64,000 nt of DNA. It comes from Pyxicephalus adspersus. Taxonomy: Eukaryota; Chordata; Amphibia; Anura; Pyxicephalidae. Shown here piece by piece: positions 1 to 11,674 of the stretch. Both the position numbers and the translations under genes were made by a program. Within the stretch, counting starts at the first letter, position 1, and each line of letters begins with the position of its first letter. The notes under the pieces are model-generated. The model searched no databases. It saw only the letters and a list, made by a program, of their open reading frames with translations, and was not told where the DNA came from. Location of the stretch: the NCBI RefSeq assembly GCF_032062135.1, contig NC_092861.1, forward strand, positions 139,734,987 through 139,798,986, given 5' to 3'.

Positions 1-300
1 GCTTTGCAGCACTGGGTCCCAGGTTTGAATCCAGGCCAGGACATTATCTGCATGGAGTTTGCAGGTTCTCCCTGTGTTTGCATGGGTTTCCTCTGGGTAC
101 TCCAGTTTCCATTCCAAAATCATGCAGTTAGGATAATTGGCTTCCCCCCAAAATTGACCTTAGACTGTGGTAATGACATATGACTATGGCAGGGACATTA
201 GATTGTGAGGCCCTTTGAGGGACAGCTAGTGACATGACTATGGAGTTTGTACAGTGCTGAATTATATGTTGGTGCTATATAAATACCGTGTAATAATAAC
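1..300 (+). mobile_element. SINE-type repeat, family S copy 1 (5' end cut by the window)
   Basis: The start reads like a tRNA-derived SINE from its B box on (GGTTTGAATCC at about 21-31). It continues with the block TGCATGGAGTTTGCAGGTTC, then CATGCAGTTAGG, CCCTTTGAGGGACAGCTAG, and the tail GTACAGTGCTG...GGTGCTATATAAATAC followed by AATAATAA. The same blocks in the same order recur at 51989-52435 (plus strand) and 24151-24400 (minus strand), which shows a dispersed family. The exact family name needs a repeat library. Confidence 0.7.
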
Positions 301-414
301 AGGCAGGCAAAATGATTTTTCAAATACAGAACTGCCAAGTGAATTCTGAAAAGTATTATGGTATAGTTAAAACATTTGAACTCTGCAGTACATGAAAAAA
401 GTTTGCCACAAGTC

Positions 415-678
415 TTAGTTTATAAAAACTGATTCTTGCTTTGCCAAGGTTTGAATATTCTGCATAGCAAACTGAACTGTTCTCCCTCCAAGCAGAACAT
501 GAATGTCAGTGTGGCAACCAGGACAACATCTCTGTTTCATGAGTGCTAACAGCGTCTTCTGTGTGAATAAAGTCTGCAAACATTGATTGGAAGCTTCATT
601 CACAAAGACAGTTATAGTTGTTACAATGTAGTATGTAAATAGTTTCTCCAGGCTTTGTATTATAAAATGTTTTATTAT
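415..678 (-). other. unidentified 87-codon open stretch
   Basis: The minus strand is open from 678 to a TAA at 415-417. There is no ATG near its beginning, so if it is coding it is an internal or terminal exon or an element remnant. The translation has a coding-like look: it contains SLEKLFTYYIVTT, then QTLFTQKTLLALMKQRC, then a cysteine/histidine cluster CCPGCH, then LLGGRTVQFAMQNIQTL. I do not recognise a family. It lies in repeat-rich DNA about 14 kb past the end of EML4. Chance openness is possible. Confidence 0.25.
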
Positions 679-1326
679 TTAGTTTTTGTGCCTTGTCAAA
701 AGAAGACTGAGGAGTGGGTTATATCTCAGATTAAAGAAAAACTGTTGTTTATTGTATTGTTAATGAAAATTCGCTCAATGCTCACATGTTTATTTATGAC
801 TTTATTGGTTTAATCATACCCATTGAGATATGATCAATTCAGATATGCCACAACATTTTTCACACAAATCTTACTGGAAGAACAGTGATGTCATTCTCAC
901 TTAGGTATCTGTAACAGAAGACAAAGGTAATATAAAAACTCTAACTTTATTTTGCTGGCACATTTTTTAGAAACTTCATAGGCAATTGGAGAAACAGGGG
1001 TCAATGTACAAAGATCTTCCAAAGTTTCAGGAATATCCATTTTCAGCACTTCAAGAGAGCGAAGGTCAGCTGGATAGGTAACAATTCATTCCGTGCAGCA
1101 TCTGTTAGGTTTTTATAATTACAATGTCTTCCGCCTGTTATTTCTACAAAAAAGCAACTGAAGTCATGAAACTGGAAGTTGTGGCTGGGCACATCACATA
1201 TGTTTTTGGACATCTACTAGATGCTAGAGAGACCACTGCAGAGCATGCAGCAACATATCGGAGAACCAGGATAAGCAGGCAGCAAAGTGGATTGACTTTA
1301 TTCTCTGTGCAGCCCTATAGAATATA

Positions 1327-1412
1327 TTATTATATTATTTTATTATTATTATTATTATTAATAATAATTAACAGGATTTATATAGCGACATAGCGCTGCA
1401 CATTAAATAGGA
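1327..1412 (-). mobile_element. family S tail with ATT microsatellite, copy 2
   Basis: An (ATT)n run is followed by AACAGGATTTATATAGCGAC, then AGCGCTGCACATTAAATAGG. The same junction of ATT run and AACAGGATTTATATAG block recurs at 57389-57482. The orientation is opposite to copy 1. Confidence 0.65.
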
Positions 1413-1419
1413 TCTAGGA

Positions 1420-1421
<2 letters not shown>

Positions 1422-1466
<45 letters not shown>
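1422..1466. repeat. (TA)n microsatellite
   Basis: About 22 uninterrupted TA dinucleotides, directly beside the family S tail that ends near 1412. It probably expanded next to or within that element's tail. Confidence 0.9.
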
Positions 1467-1467
<1 letters not shown>

Positions 1468-2261
1468 TAATTTATTAAATACTGCAGTATTAGGTAAAAT
1501 TTAGACTGGCAGGACATTACAATTTATAAAAAGAAGCTTTTTTCCTTTTAATGGGGGAAAAGGCCAAAGCTTGTTTGCAATGACTTGTAACCGCTGTGTA
1601 TTTTTAGTGAGCTTTAGGCGCCACCTAGTGTCCATTTATAGAATTACAGTATATACAGTTTTCATTTCAATTTAGTAGAGGGTAATTAGGTTTCTAAAAG
1701 AAAATTGGGTCTGAAAACGTTTTCATAGGATTTTATAGCAAAGATGATTAAAGCGGCGAGTCTCCAAATTAGGGTTAAAAACATGACTGGCTTTCTCTTT
1801 GTTTAAAAAAATTCTCCTAACTAGTTGGAATCTGACACTTCTGCTGCTTTTTTGTAGCTATAATTTATCCTGGTGACCTTCAGTCATGAAAAATACATAA
1901 ATCCTTTACTCCATAAATGGCACTGATTAGCAGAATGATCCTGGCATTTGTTTGGGTAATATTTGGTTCAGAAAATTTCACTTAATTTTCTTTATTTAAG
2001 ATTTAAATTTATACTTTTCTTTTTTTTACCATTTTTTTTTTTCTTAATGACTGTAGAGTAAACCTAGAATAATGGCGCTAATTAGCGGCCTTTGGCACAA
2101 GTACAGGAGCCATTTAAAAGTTAACTTTGAACATTTTTGCATTGGAAGCAAAAAATGAATTTCTAAAGAAGACAATCCCTGACCTCTCTAGCTGCATGTA
2201 CTGTAAAGTAATGCATCCTTAAAGATCATAACCAAATCTTTGGTCATTTTCTAGCAGCTTT
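1467..2261. other. intergenic DNA, no feature recognised
   Basis: AT-rich sequence without a convincing open frame, RNA gene or internal repeat that I could match elsewhere in the window. Positions 685-1326 are the same. Confidence 0.5.
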
Positions 2262-2415
2262 ACCAGTCTTTCTCAACTATTTTACCCCAGGGTGACCAAT
2301 AAATTATTTTTCAGGTCTTTGGGGATCAGTGGAAACAATGCACCTTACGGTGCCAGTGGCCATAGTGACTGTAATGTCAAAATCAATTGTGAGCTCAACC
2401 AGCTACAACTCAGGG
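2262..2415 (+). mobile_element. family N repeat, partial copy 1
   Basis: Contains blocks like TTTTTCAGGTCTTTGGGGA and GCCAGTGGCCATAGTGAC, which align in order with the better copies at 44810-45040 and 62820-63110. This copy is the most diverged and lacks the GGAACCCCT end. Confidence 0.4.
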
Positions 2416-2948
2416 ACAGCTCAGCAACTTCCTAGGAAACTCTGAGAATGGCTGGCCTACAGCACCTGCTTTGTGTTTACATTAAAAACCTGTAAAGCTG
2501 CCACAATTCTGCTATAAAATAAATGTATTGTGAACTTTGAAGATGAGTTTGTCCACAATACATATATCTACTGAGAAAAATAAAAGTTTGCATAACATGC
2601 TATTACTGCTTGTACATAATATGTAGATACATCAATGTGTATAGGGTATTTCACGCTTACAAAAACACTTGATTTGGTTTTTCTTATAGCAAAATTTCAC
2701 AGAAATCTTCACTGTGCAGGAAAACGCAAATTTCATTGACTTTGCCACATTTAACAGGCAGCCTTTTGCTGATTTAACCAGCATTGCATTTTACAAATGT
2801 GCTCCACTGGCTTCTCAATGTCAAATTTAAAGAAATAAAAAGTAAATGGGAGACTGATCAGAGATTTATTTCTTCTTTAGCAGACTGAAATCTGTAGAAA
2901 ACCACACTCTGCATTTTATGCATGAGACCAATATTGCAGTATACAGCA

Positions 2949-3299
2949 CCCAGTTCACAACACTGCCCCCACAGGAACCCCAGATCATAACACTGCCCGC
3001 ACAGGCACCCCAGATCATAACACTGCCCCCACAGGCACCCCAGATCATAACACTGCCCCCACAGGCACCCCAGATCATAACACTGCCCCCACAAGCACCC
3101 CAGATCATAACACTGCTTTCACAGACACCCCAGATCATAACACTGCCCCCACAGGCATCCTAGATCATAACACTGCTTCCACAGCCATCCCAGATCATAA
3201 CACTGCTCCCAGAGGCACCCCAGATTATAACACTGCACACCCCAGATCATAACACTGCCCCCACAGACACCCCAGATCATAACACTGCCTCCACAGGCT
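2949..3299. repeat. 30-bp minisatellite, about 12 copies
   Basis: Tandem units of 30 bp built on CCCCAGATCATAACACTG followed by CCCCCACAGGCA. I count 12 copies of the (C/T)AACACTG core. The tenth is followed by a shortened unit near 3232-3250. The unit is a multiple of three and lacks stop codons in several frames, so it produces artificial open frames on both strands, for example a repeating PPQAPQIITL on plus. No flanking gene structure supports translation. Confidence 0.9.
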
Positions 3300-4597
3300 T
3301 AGGTAATTTTAAGGCCAGGCAATATGCATACACATTCTCTGCTGTTTCAGGAAATGTATACTTTTTTATACATGACTATTCCCCGTCATGTATGTATGTC
3401 ATGTATCTGTAAGAAATGTATCATTTGTAAGAGATAGTTATATTACAATGTCAGGAGGTTCTGTGGCTGCATTAATTGAGAAGAGTGTGCGATCCCCGGG
3501 GCCGAGGATCGCAAACAGGAGGATTTCCAGGGAATCCTGTAAATCCCCTGTGAATCCTCCTGTTATAATTTTCTCGATCTTCTGATGGTTTCGCGAAATC
3601 GGTTCGCTGAAATTTCACGGAACTATCAGAAGTTCGAGGGCATTCTCGCTCATCCCATGATGTCACATATCCTGGGAACATTATGTGCAATGATTCTTCC
3701 TTCTCTTCTATTTAGCACAAATTCGTTCAGTCCCCATGCTTTATCTTCACCTCCAGATGTTAATATCAATACCTAAAATATGTAAATTATGCAATAGGTA
3801 ATGACATGTCGCACATTCTTGAGGTTGATGCAGACAACTTTTCAATATGCCACAAACCTCCCCACATTGACTGGACAGAGATATTAGGGGGGAGCTCACA
3901 TTGTCATTGTTTAGATAGCGTGAGTCATTTATGAATTATGTGCCTTTGTACAGTGTGGCTGAATAACAGAACTTCCAGTTAATACACAGAGGCTTAACTG
4001 GAATATTATGAAGATAATTATTAGCACAAGGTATGCACATTTAAATATGATTTCAGCATGGTTAGTCCCTGTCTGCGGCTTCATTCCTCGCTGTGATACA
4101 ATAATAGGAGGTGGAACCTCTCCAGGCGCTCCTTCCTTTACTGGAACTTACTTCACTGTTGGAGGGGAGAGAAGCGGGTTCCCACTTTAATCTAAAGCAT
4201 CTGATCTCACTTTCCATTATTTTTTAGGGGCTATAGATTAGGAAAAGGACATCTCCTAAGAAATATTGTAGCCTAAGAAAAACGCATGGCTTTGATCACC
4301 ATTTGGAAAAAAAAACAGTAGCAAAGTTTGGATGGTTACCTGTTATTGTGAATCCTGGTTAAAAAATGAGATTAGGGCATGAGATGGAAATATTAAAAAA
4401 TCACAGTGATATTAGAAAAAAGAGCTAAATGATAGCCTGTGATTTCCAAAAGTTTGGAAGGGCATGTATAGCCAAATCTATAATTGTTTGGTTGGGGTTT
4501 AAGGGGATTTAGGGTTACGTTACATTTTAGTGCAATATGGGATTAAATTATTGTATTAGCATGAAGCCAAAATTATTACCCCAACGGGAACACAGTC
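3300..4597. other. intergenic DNA, nothing recognised
   Basis: No gene or RNA identified. A short GC-richer patch at about 3480-3640 contains CCCCGGGGCCGAGG and several palindromic words such as AGGATTC...GAATCCT. It may be a small degenerate inverted-repeat element, but its ends could not be set. Confidence 0.4.
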
Positions 4598-4912
4598 TCA
4601 CTTAACTCCGGCCATGGTATTAAAATTAGATAAGGTACAGAGGAGTCGAAATGTATCTTTCCTAACAGAAGGTGCAATCTCCCCAGTAGGGTCACAGGCG
4701 GCAATAGAAAGTGACCTAACCATTCCCTGCTCTTTCGAAAACAAAATAAAGTTTGGCAAGAGTTCAGCTATTTCTTGTGGCTTAAAAGTTTTTGTGACCT
4801 TTGCAGTGAAATCTTTTAGGGACTGTGTACTCAAATGCTGTTTTCTGAAACCTTGGTGAACAACCTTTAAGGGCTTCTGTGAATCCTTAAAAGGGGTTCC
4901 AATAGGGGCCCA
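4598..4912 (-). other. unidentified open stretch of about 105 codons
   Basis: The minus strand is open from just after an in-frame TAG near 4913-4915 to a TGA at 4598-4600. The reading includes GTPFKDSQKPLKVVHQGF, SLKDFTAKVTKTFKPQEIAE, LLPNFILFSKEQGMVRSLS and ACDPTGEIAPSVRKDTFRLL, ending TMAGVK. The composition looks coding-like (balanced charges, no low complexity). I recognise no family and there is no start codon, so it could be an exon, an old processed copy or chance. Neighbouring DNA is intergenic. Confidence 0.25.
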
Positions 4913-5269
4913 CTACTAGGATATAGTAGTAGGGAGCGTCCCTACTAGGTGGTGCTTGTAAGGGGCAGTATTGCCCCATATGACCACCATTCATTTGGAA
5001 AGGTGAACAGCCAGCTAAGAGTTGCAAACACTTGAAAAATTAGCTACAATGTGATTCCAAGCATGGGTGGACACAGGGAGGTGCAGAGTACACAACTGCA
5101 CTAGGGCCCTGGACCCTCCTCAGCCAACAGAGGCCCTAAGTCAGTTTGGCACAGAGTCCATTGTTGGTTACATCTGCCATTGATCCCTAGTAATAACTTG
5201 TATTTAGGCTTCCCGGGGTGATGTTTAGCTCTGTAACAATAGCAATGACGTTCATGAAGACATAGAAGG

Positions 5270-5554
5270 AAATGTTTGTTGTTTTCATATCAGCAAATGT
5301 AACCCATAAAAACAGATTGCTGCTTTTTTTAAAGCCTCATTAAACTGTGAGCGTATTGTACTGCGAGTTACATGAATGTGCCCGGTGGAAAACAGAATGG
5401 ATTTGTCAGCTTCTTCACAGCTCATTTCACTCCTGTAAAAGTTATTTGCACAATCTTCTAAAATCTACCCAGACCTAAAACAGGTTTTTCTCCAAACTTC
5501 TTTTATAGTGAATAGGCATCATTGGGTTTTACAAGACTGACTTATTTTTATCTG
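5270..5554 (+). repeat. direct repeat D, copy 1 (285 bp)
   Basis: Nearly identical to 7947-8237, in the same orientation. Both contain TCATATCAGCAAATGTAAC, GAGCGTATTGTACTGCGAG and GTGAATAGGCATCATT. Differences seen are scattered substitutions and a short insertion in copy 2. The start-to-start spacing is 2677 bp. Confidence 0.9.
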
Positions 5555-7946
5555 AATGAAAGAAAAGGAGAAGCAAAGAAGGCTTTGTGAAGGGCATGTA
5601 ATAATAGCTGATAATGCAATACATTATTAAAAAAACTAAACAATGTTTGGCTTGGAGTACAATTAAACACAATACAAAATATGTATAGTTCATAAAAATT
5701 TATCATACAGTGAATCAAGTTTGATGGTACACTGATAGTCGGTATATTTATTAAGTGTAATTACGTATAACATATCTCCTTCCCAACGCGTTTCGCCCTT
5801 TTTGGGGCTTCCTCAGGGAACATGAAGGGTAAGATGGTAGCTTTGAAAATATAAATAGTTGCCATAATTGAATATGGTACATATACAATAAATGACTCTG
5901 TTCACAAGGATTATTGTGATAACATTAAAAGAAGGTAATTTGTATTATTAAAGTCTTAGTAGAAGCTAGGAATATTGTATCAAAAATTATAGTATATATC
6001 AAGGGGCACTTACTGTTCAAGCTTGATTTTCCATGAAGGTAGTCCCGTTAAAAACAATGGTGGAATAGACTTGGTGGATGGACTGCTTGGTAAGGAAAAG
6101 TTATCTAGTATACAGGTGAATATAAGAAAATTGATGCAAAGCAAGGTCTAGAAGTAATACTAAATAGGATTATTATTAATATTGAGTTTAGTGAACTTAC
6201 ATCGGAGGTGATGATGTCTGTAAGTAAGGTAATTATATTGAGAGGAAGTGATAATGCAAAAGTTTAAAATGAAGGGATGGCTGTAGTTTAAAGGGTTTGC
6301 ATTTTTATCAAATATACTTTTCAAAAAGCTACAAAAATTACAGTGAAAGGAAGAGATTTTGATTTACCTGTAGAGAGATGAAAAATACTAAACAGATATT
6401 TGTTCTCCAAAGCAAGATGATGAATACTGTCAAAAAAATGGACGTAAAGTAAGGTGTCATTATAGAATAATATCCATTAGTATCATCTATTCATTAGAGT
6501 AGTTAAATAAGGAGGTTTAGGCTAGATAAAGAATTTAATTTAGATTGGTGCTTACTGGGTAATATGTCAAACACCTAGGATAACTTCTATGGTATTAGAA
6601 AGAGATGAGGTTTCAAGTGCACAGGGAAAATGTGGTTGGGTATTGCCTGCAAGGTGATAATAACAGAATGGTCTGTGATCAAAATATAAGAACAGGGTAG
6701 GGTTTAGTGAAGAGTCTAAGATTAAATACTTACTTTTTTTTGGATAAAAAGGAAAAGTGTCCTGTCAGCAGGCAACCAGCACAAGAGGCTGCTGCTGCAT
6801 CCAGGTCCTGCTTTTAAATGAACTTGCAAAGTGACTGGTCAAACCATGCATGCAAATTACTTCACACATGCAAACTACAATTTGCAATATGCAAATTAGT
6901 TCAAAAATGCAAATGTGTTGCAAATTAGTTGTGAACTCTCCTGAGAGGTGATGCCATGGAAGGGGGGAAGTGAGTAAATTGAAGTCACTTCTGCGCTTAA
7001 CCAGACTAGGGTGTGAGATAGAAGAGTTGTTAAGTAGGGAATAAGGGGAGAGGCTGGAACAGAGTGGATCCTCTCCATAGGTAGTGTGTAAGTTTATAGA
7101 AGGAAATAAAATGACTTTTAAACTAGTGTAGACTCCAGTGCACCTCACCCAAATGAGAAGGGAAAACAAAGTAGGTCCCTCCAATTGGGTCCTGGACATA
7201 GGAAGAAATACCTATGACCAAACGAGGTAAGGTAGTGCAGTAACCGCCTGTGTATTGGCACATCTGCACTAATAGCGTCCTTACAGATATGGGACGCCTC
7301 ACGTCCCCTGTAAGGGCACAGAGTAAATATCAAGGGAGGACAGGGAGATTATTACAGTAAAATAAGTGAGTGAAACATTACTTATAAAAAGAATAAACAT
7401 GGATAATGATGATAATGACTGGAAACCATTTTCCTTTACATAATGTACATATATCATAACTTACATAAGTGATTAATATCAAACCAACGATACAAAGAAG
7501 AAAAGGAAATTATCAGTATCGGTCATTACGTAAGCAGAATAGAAATGATATCAAAAAATAATCTTAGTAGAGATGAAACTCTACAATAGAAACAAAATAA
7601 ATTCTATTTCACAACATATTATAGCAAAATAAACTAAACAGTCCAAAAAATCAATAATGATATATAACCGTGCACATATTGTATACCTACTGTAATAAAC
7701 AGAATAAAACATGACAAGCGATAGTGTTAAGTTCATAATTAGTTTTCGTCCTCCAGGGACAATTTCTTAAGGTAAGAATCCATAGGATCTATTATTTGTG
7801 TCATGGAGAGGGTATTAGGAGGGGGCAAATGCCTGAAAAAGACTTCTTAGTCTTGGCGATGGCTCTTTAAGTCTGAGAGAGGGGTGAAGGGAGTGAATGG
7901 GAGGATGGGGGAAGCCAAGAGAATGGATGGGGTGGGGAGGGGTAAA
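5555..7946. other. 2.4-kb segment between the D repeats
   Basis: AT-rich sequence with no recognisable protein. At 5785-5820 it holds a block whose reverse complement reads CCTGAGGAAGCCCC then GCGAAACGCGTTGGG, which also occurs near 10130-10172. At 6765-7199 the minus strand has a 144-codon open frame rich in short hydrophobic stretches, with no family I recognise. The segment may be the body of a non-autonomous mobile element, but its termini were not resolved. Confidence 0.4.
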
Positions 7947-8237
7947 AAATGTTTGTTGTTTTCATATCAGCAAATGTAACTTATAAAAACAGATTGCTGC
8001 TTTCTTTAAAGCCTCATTAAACTGTGAGCGTATTGTACTGCGAGTTACCTAATATGAATGTGCCCGGTGGAAAACAGAATGGAATCGTCAGCTTCTTCAC
8101 AGCTCATTTCACTCCTGTAAAAGTTATTTGCACAATCTTCTAAAATCTTCCCAGACGTTAAACAGGTTTTTCTCCAAACTTCTCTTAATAGTGAATAGGC
8201 ATCATTAGGTTTTACAAGACTGACTTCTTTTTATCTG
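7947..8237 (+). repeat. direct repeat D, copy 2 (291 bp)
   Basis: Second copy of the 285-bp repeat described at 5270. It carries the extra bases CTAATA after GCGAGTTAC. Homology stops at TTTTTATCTG in both copies. Confidence 0.9.
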
Positions 8238-8329
8238 TTTAATGATAATTGAACATTTATCCCAATGGTTGAAAATGAAGATCCACATCCCTGGATAAAG
8301 GCTTTACGCCATTCAACATTTAATGGTGT

Positions 8330-9065
8330 ACATCTTGTCACATAAGCGGATGGTGGAGAAGCCGTGCTGATAAACACTGAGCTTGCATAGTGCACTGGTG
8401 TCACAATTTGGCCGCTGGCACAGAACAATGATGTCCACTGATGGCGATTCCAAAGGGTTGTGCCAACACACACTGAGCTGACACGGTCCATTGTTGTCTC
8501 CGTTGGGCAGCTGGTGCAAAGCAATGGTGTGCACCGATGGAAACTACAAATGGCTATACTGACATACATAGCAATGGTATGGTTTACTGTTGTCAATATC
8601 TGTCAGCTGGTAGAGAGCAATGAAGTGCACAGATGAAGACTATGAGTATCTCCACAGTGCTGGCATGGTCCACCAGTGTTATGATAAAGCAGGGGGTGTA
8701 GAGCAGTAATGTGCAGTGACAGAGACTACAAAGGGCCACACACACACATAGCAATGGTATGGTCCACCATTGTCAATGTCTGTCAGCAATTGCAGAACAA
8801 TGATGTTCATTGATGAAGACTACAAGTATCTGTACCATTTGCTGGCTGGTGGTGCAAAGTGACAAAACGCACTAATGGAGGTTACTAAGGACCATACTAA
8901 TCAACACACATTGAAGTGGCCAGGTCCATTGTTGTCATTATAAAGCAGCTAGTGCAGAGCAATTATTTCCACTACAAAGGGCTATACCAACACACAGAAC
9001 TGGCATGGCCCACTGTTGTCAATGTCTGGAAACTAGTGCAAAGCAATGATACTCAACAAGGAAGC
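8330..9065. repeat. degenerate tandem array, unit about 90 bp
   Basis: The phrase GGTCCA(C/T)(T/C)(A/G)TTGTC recurs near 8486, 8580, 8668, 8761, 8923 and 9007. Between the occurrences come similar phrases such as AGCAATGATGTGCAC, GATGAAGACTACAA and GGGCTATAC. The spacing is about 85-95 bp with one double gap. Units have diverged and carry indels. The open frames over it (for example minus 8231-8596) follow from the repeat and are not genes. Confidence 0.75.
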
Positions 9066-9927
9066 AAGCACATCAACAGACTTTAGCAAGATTTATTGAT
9101 AATTAATTTGAACACTGCTTCAGAATTTTTTTATTAAACAGTCGCTTTTAGTCAACAATCTGTTCCTAAATATCCACTGCCGTCTGCTCATTCACTGCAA
9201 AGTAACAGCACTTCCTGATAGTCCACCCTCCCAGATAGAGAACACAGATAAGTATGGGCTATCTCCCAGGTCCAGGGGTCCCTCCTGAGTAGGTGCTTTT
9301 GTATTGAACCTTAACTGGATGACATAACTCAGGCTCAACACTGTCATATCAGGAGGATTTTATGCTTTGCAATGCCAGTAAGGCTTGCTCCATCACAATA
9401 ATAGAAACAGGGCTCTGATGCAGTGCAGAAAGGAGTGCAAAAAAGTACTTTGCTGAGGTTGGTCTGATGGATTATTCAAACCAATAGCATATGAGGTGTT
9501 TGTTAAGTCTTAAGTGATGCACACGTCACAAGATTGTCGGTCAAAGTTCACCAAAAACTATTTTTTATATCATTAGTGTGTGGTGGATATCTCTATATTT
9601 TGATTGTGCCTAACTCTGGTTTATATACTGGTAATTAAAAAAAAGACAGAGAAAGATAGAGTTTTTGGCACAAATATAGAAAATATAAGTTGTAGTACAA
9701 GTTTAAATACAAAATTATAAAAGAATTATATCCTTTTTACCCATAAGTCATAAAATTCCCTTATGATCTCTACAGGATTTGATCAATTTTCACAGAGTTA
9801 CAAAAAAACAATTACAACCTTTTCTCTGTATGTCACAATAGTTTCTTGCGATACACACAAAGTTTTGGTAAGGCCTGCTGCGGCACTATACAGGTTCCAG
9901 CTAATATTAAACAGATATACATCACCA
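9066..9927. other. intergenic DNA, nothing recognised
   Basis: No gene or RNA gene seen. The block near 9860-9905 may belong to the mobile element described at 9928-10200, since GGCCTGCTG lies outside the left arm and CAGGCCTTT outside the right arm. Confidence 0.35.
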
Positions 9928-10200
9928 TACAATGGTTAAGTAGGTATGAACCCTTTCATATCAACCGTAGCACCCTACGCATTTCAGACTATCTGAACAA
10001 AATTGAATGAAATATATGATTTTTGTAATGTTGAACATTGCAGTGTATTGATCCCCTACATTTATGTTTGTAAATCTAGATCACCTGAACCCCGTATGTA
10101 TAGAGAACTTTTTATTGACCTATCACTACCCCTGAGGAAGCCCACTATTGCGAAACGCGTAGGGTACTACGGTTGATATGAAAGGGTTCAAACCATTGTA
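9928..10200. mobile_element. inverted-repeat element with GCGAAACGCGT core
   Basis: The left arm 9928-9987 (ATGAACCCTTTCATATCAAC, CCCTACGC) is the reverse complement of the right arm 10147-10200 (GCGTAGGG, GTTGATATGAAAGGGTTCA) with few mismatches and one 9-bp insertion in the left arm. The loop is about 160 bp. Just inside the right arm is CCTGAGGAAGCCC...GCGAAACGCGTAGGG, shared in inverted orientation with 5785-5820. Probably a small non-autonomous DNA element; no target-site duplication could be assigned. Confidence 0.7.
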
Positions 10201-11674
10201 TGTATGAACAGGCCTTTATTTTAACCTTTGGAGAAGGGATGGAGATGCAGACTGTGGCAAACCTCAACACCAAAGTTTTTAAGAGCTAGAGGAGCTCGAA
10301 AGTTGTTCAGTCAATCAAATTCTTCCTACATCAAATTATTCTAGCTTTAAGTCAAGTCTAAAAACACAACTTTTTAATTTTTATTTTCAATAGTTTCACC
10401 AGACACGAAATAAAATCTAAAATTTGCTTTAGCTTCTTTATTCATCTGTTGCTGGTATTCCTCCCACTTTCGGGCTATTGAAATCATTGTCACAGTGCTA
10501 CAAATTAGGAAAATTTCAAGAAACATCAAGGAACAAAACACACAATCACAGATTTATAGTACGATTTTTAATTTGCTCTTAAATGTCAAAAAAAAAATTA
10601 CTGTCAAGAGACAGGAATGCATGAGATAGAAATGGCTCAAACATCTTCACATGAAACACGCATATTCAAATTTCATTCACAAGTTTTAAATCTGACACAT
10701 CTACAGTTACAAAGTTAAAACTTTTCCATTCATAAATCACAATTTTTTTTTTCTTGAAACAGTAGTTGCCATTACATCAACAACGCACAACTTACTGCAT
10801 ATTATTCATTTAATATTTTTTTTATATTTTGTTAAGTAATAGCAACTTATTCTTTTTTTTTTATATTTTCCCAACAACAGTGTATTTAGACCTACATACC
10901 ATGTGTTTTTTTCCCCCCCAGTTAGGGCTCACATATAAGGGCACATGAATTAATGCGTCTGCTAGGTTTGCTCTTTGTTCCATTTGTAGCTCAGATGAAG
11001 TCAGACAAAATCTGTTCTAATTCTCAAAAAAGCTATAGATCCTTGTATTGTATAATGGTAAGGAGGCCGCTATGGTATTTCTTTGGCTGGAATCTAGAAA
11101 TCTCTGGAGGCAGAAACAGGACAAGTCCTGCTTCTTGTAATAGGAATTGTAGTAAGGGCACACGAACTATCTTTGCCTTTAATGGAAACCCGTTTGCCAA
11201 TAAACTGTACTGTTATTCTAAATTTGTTTTATTTTTAAAACGTGAAGTGTAAATCCAATCATTACTATGTTTAAAGTGAAACTGTGGCCAAGTTGTATAC
11301 CTTATCCTATTAGCAAACAGTGAAAGATGATATAACAAACCCTAACTGACCTATGTAGCTGCAGGCACAGTGGAGCTATTCATACTCAAGAATAACAATG
11401 GGCTCTAAACTTAGGTTGAGGTCAGTTCAGAAACAGCTCCTACGGTTTGTGCACATTTAGTCCCTGCAGTCAGAGAACATTGTTTTGAAGATACATTTCT
11501 CCCTATTGCCTACAGCTACAGAGGTCAGGGCTTGTTTTTAGGCCCATTGCATTAAAGCGCAATGTTACATTACAGTTATTGGATGTGCAGTTCTAGAAAT
11601 GTCTTTAGGTGCTTCTGTAAAGGACAATAATCTATTAACTGCTCTCCCTTTAGTTGTTAGAATGATTACTTTCA
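10201..11674. other. distal downstream region of EML4, nothing firm
   Basis: AT-rich DNA with several A/T runs. GAATAAAG on the minus strand (about 10436-10443) is a possible distal polyadenylation signal for EML4, but nothing else supports a 3' UTR this long. No coding sequence was recognised. Confidence 0.3.

Noticed and set aside
2858..3163. Repeat-protein genes on both strands
   Set aside because: All derive from the 30-bp minisatellite, whose unit is a multiple of three without stops.
2949..3299. CRISPR-like array
   Set aside because: The 30-bp units are contiguous with no unique spacers, and the genome is vertebrate.
6765..7199. 144-residue minus-strand gene
   Set aside because: No recognised domain. 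It lies between the D repeats in probable mobile-element DNA and its composition is irregular.
5270..8237. Intact LTR retrotransposon
   Set aside because: No TG...CA ends at the homology borders, no gag or pol protein in the interior, and no primer-binding site seen.
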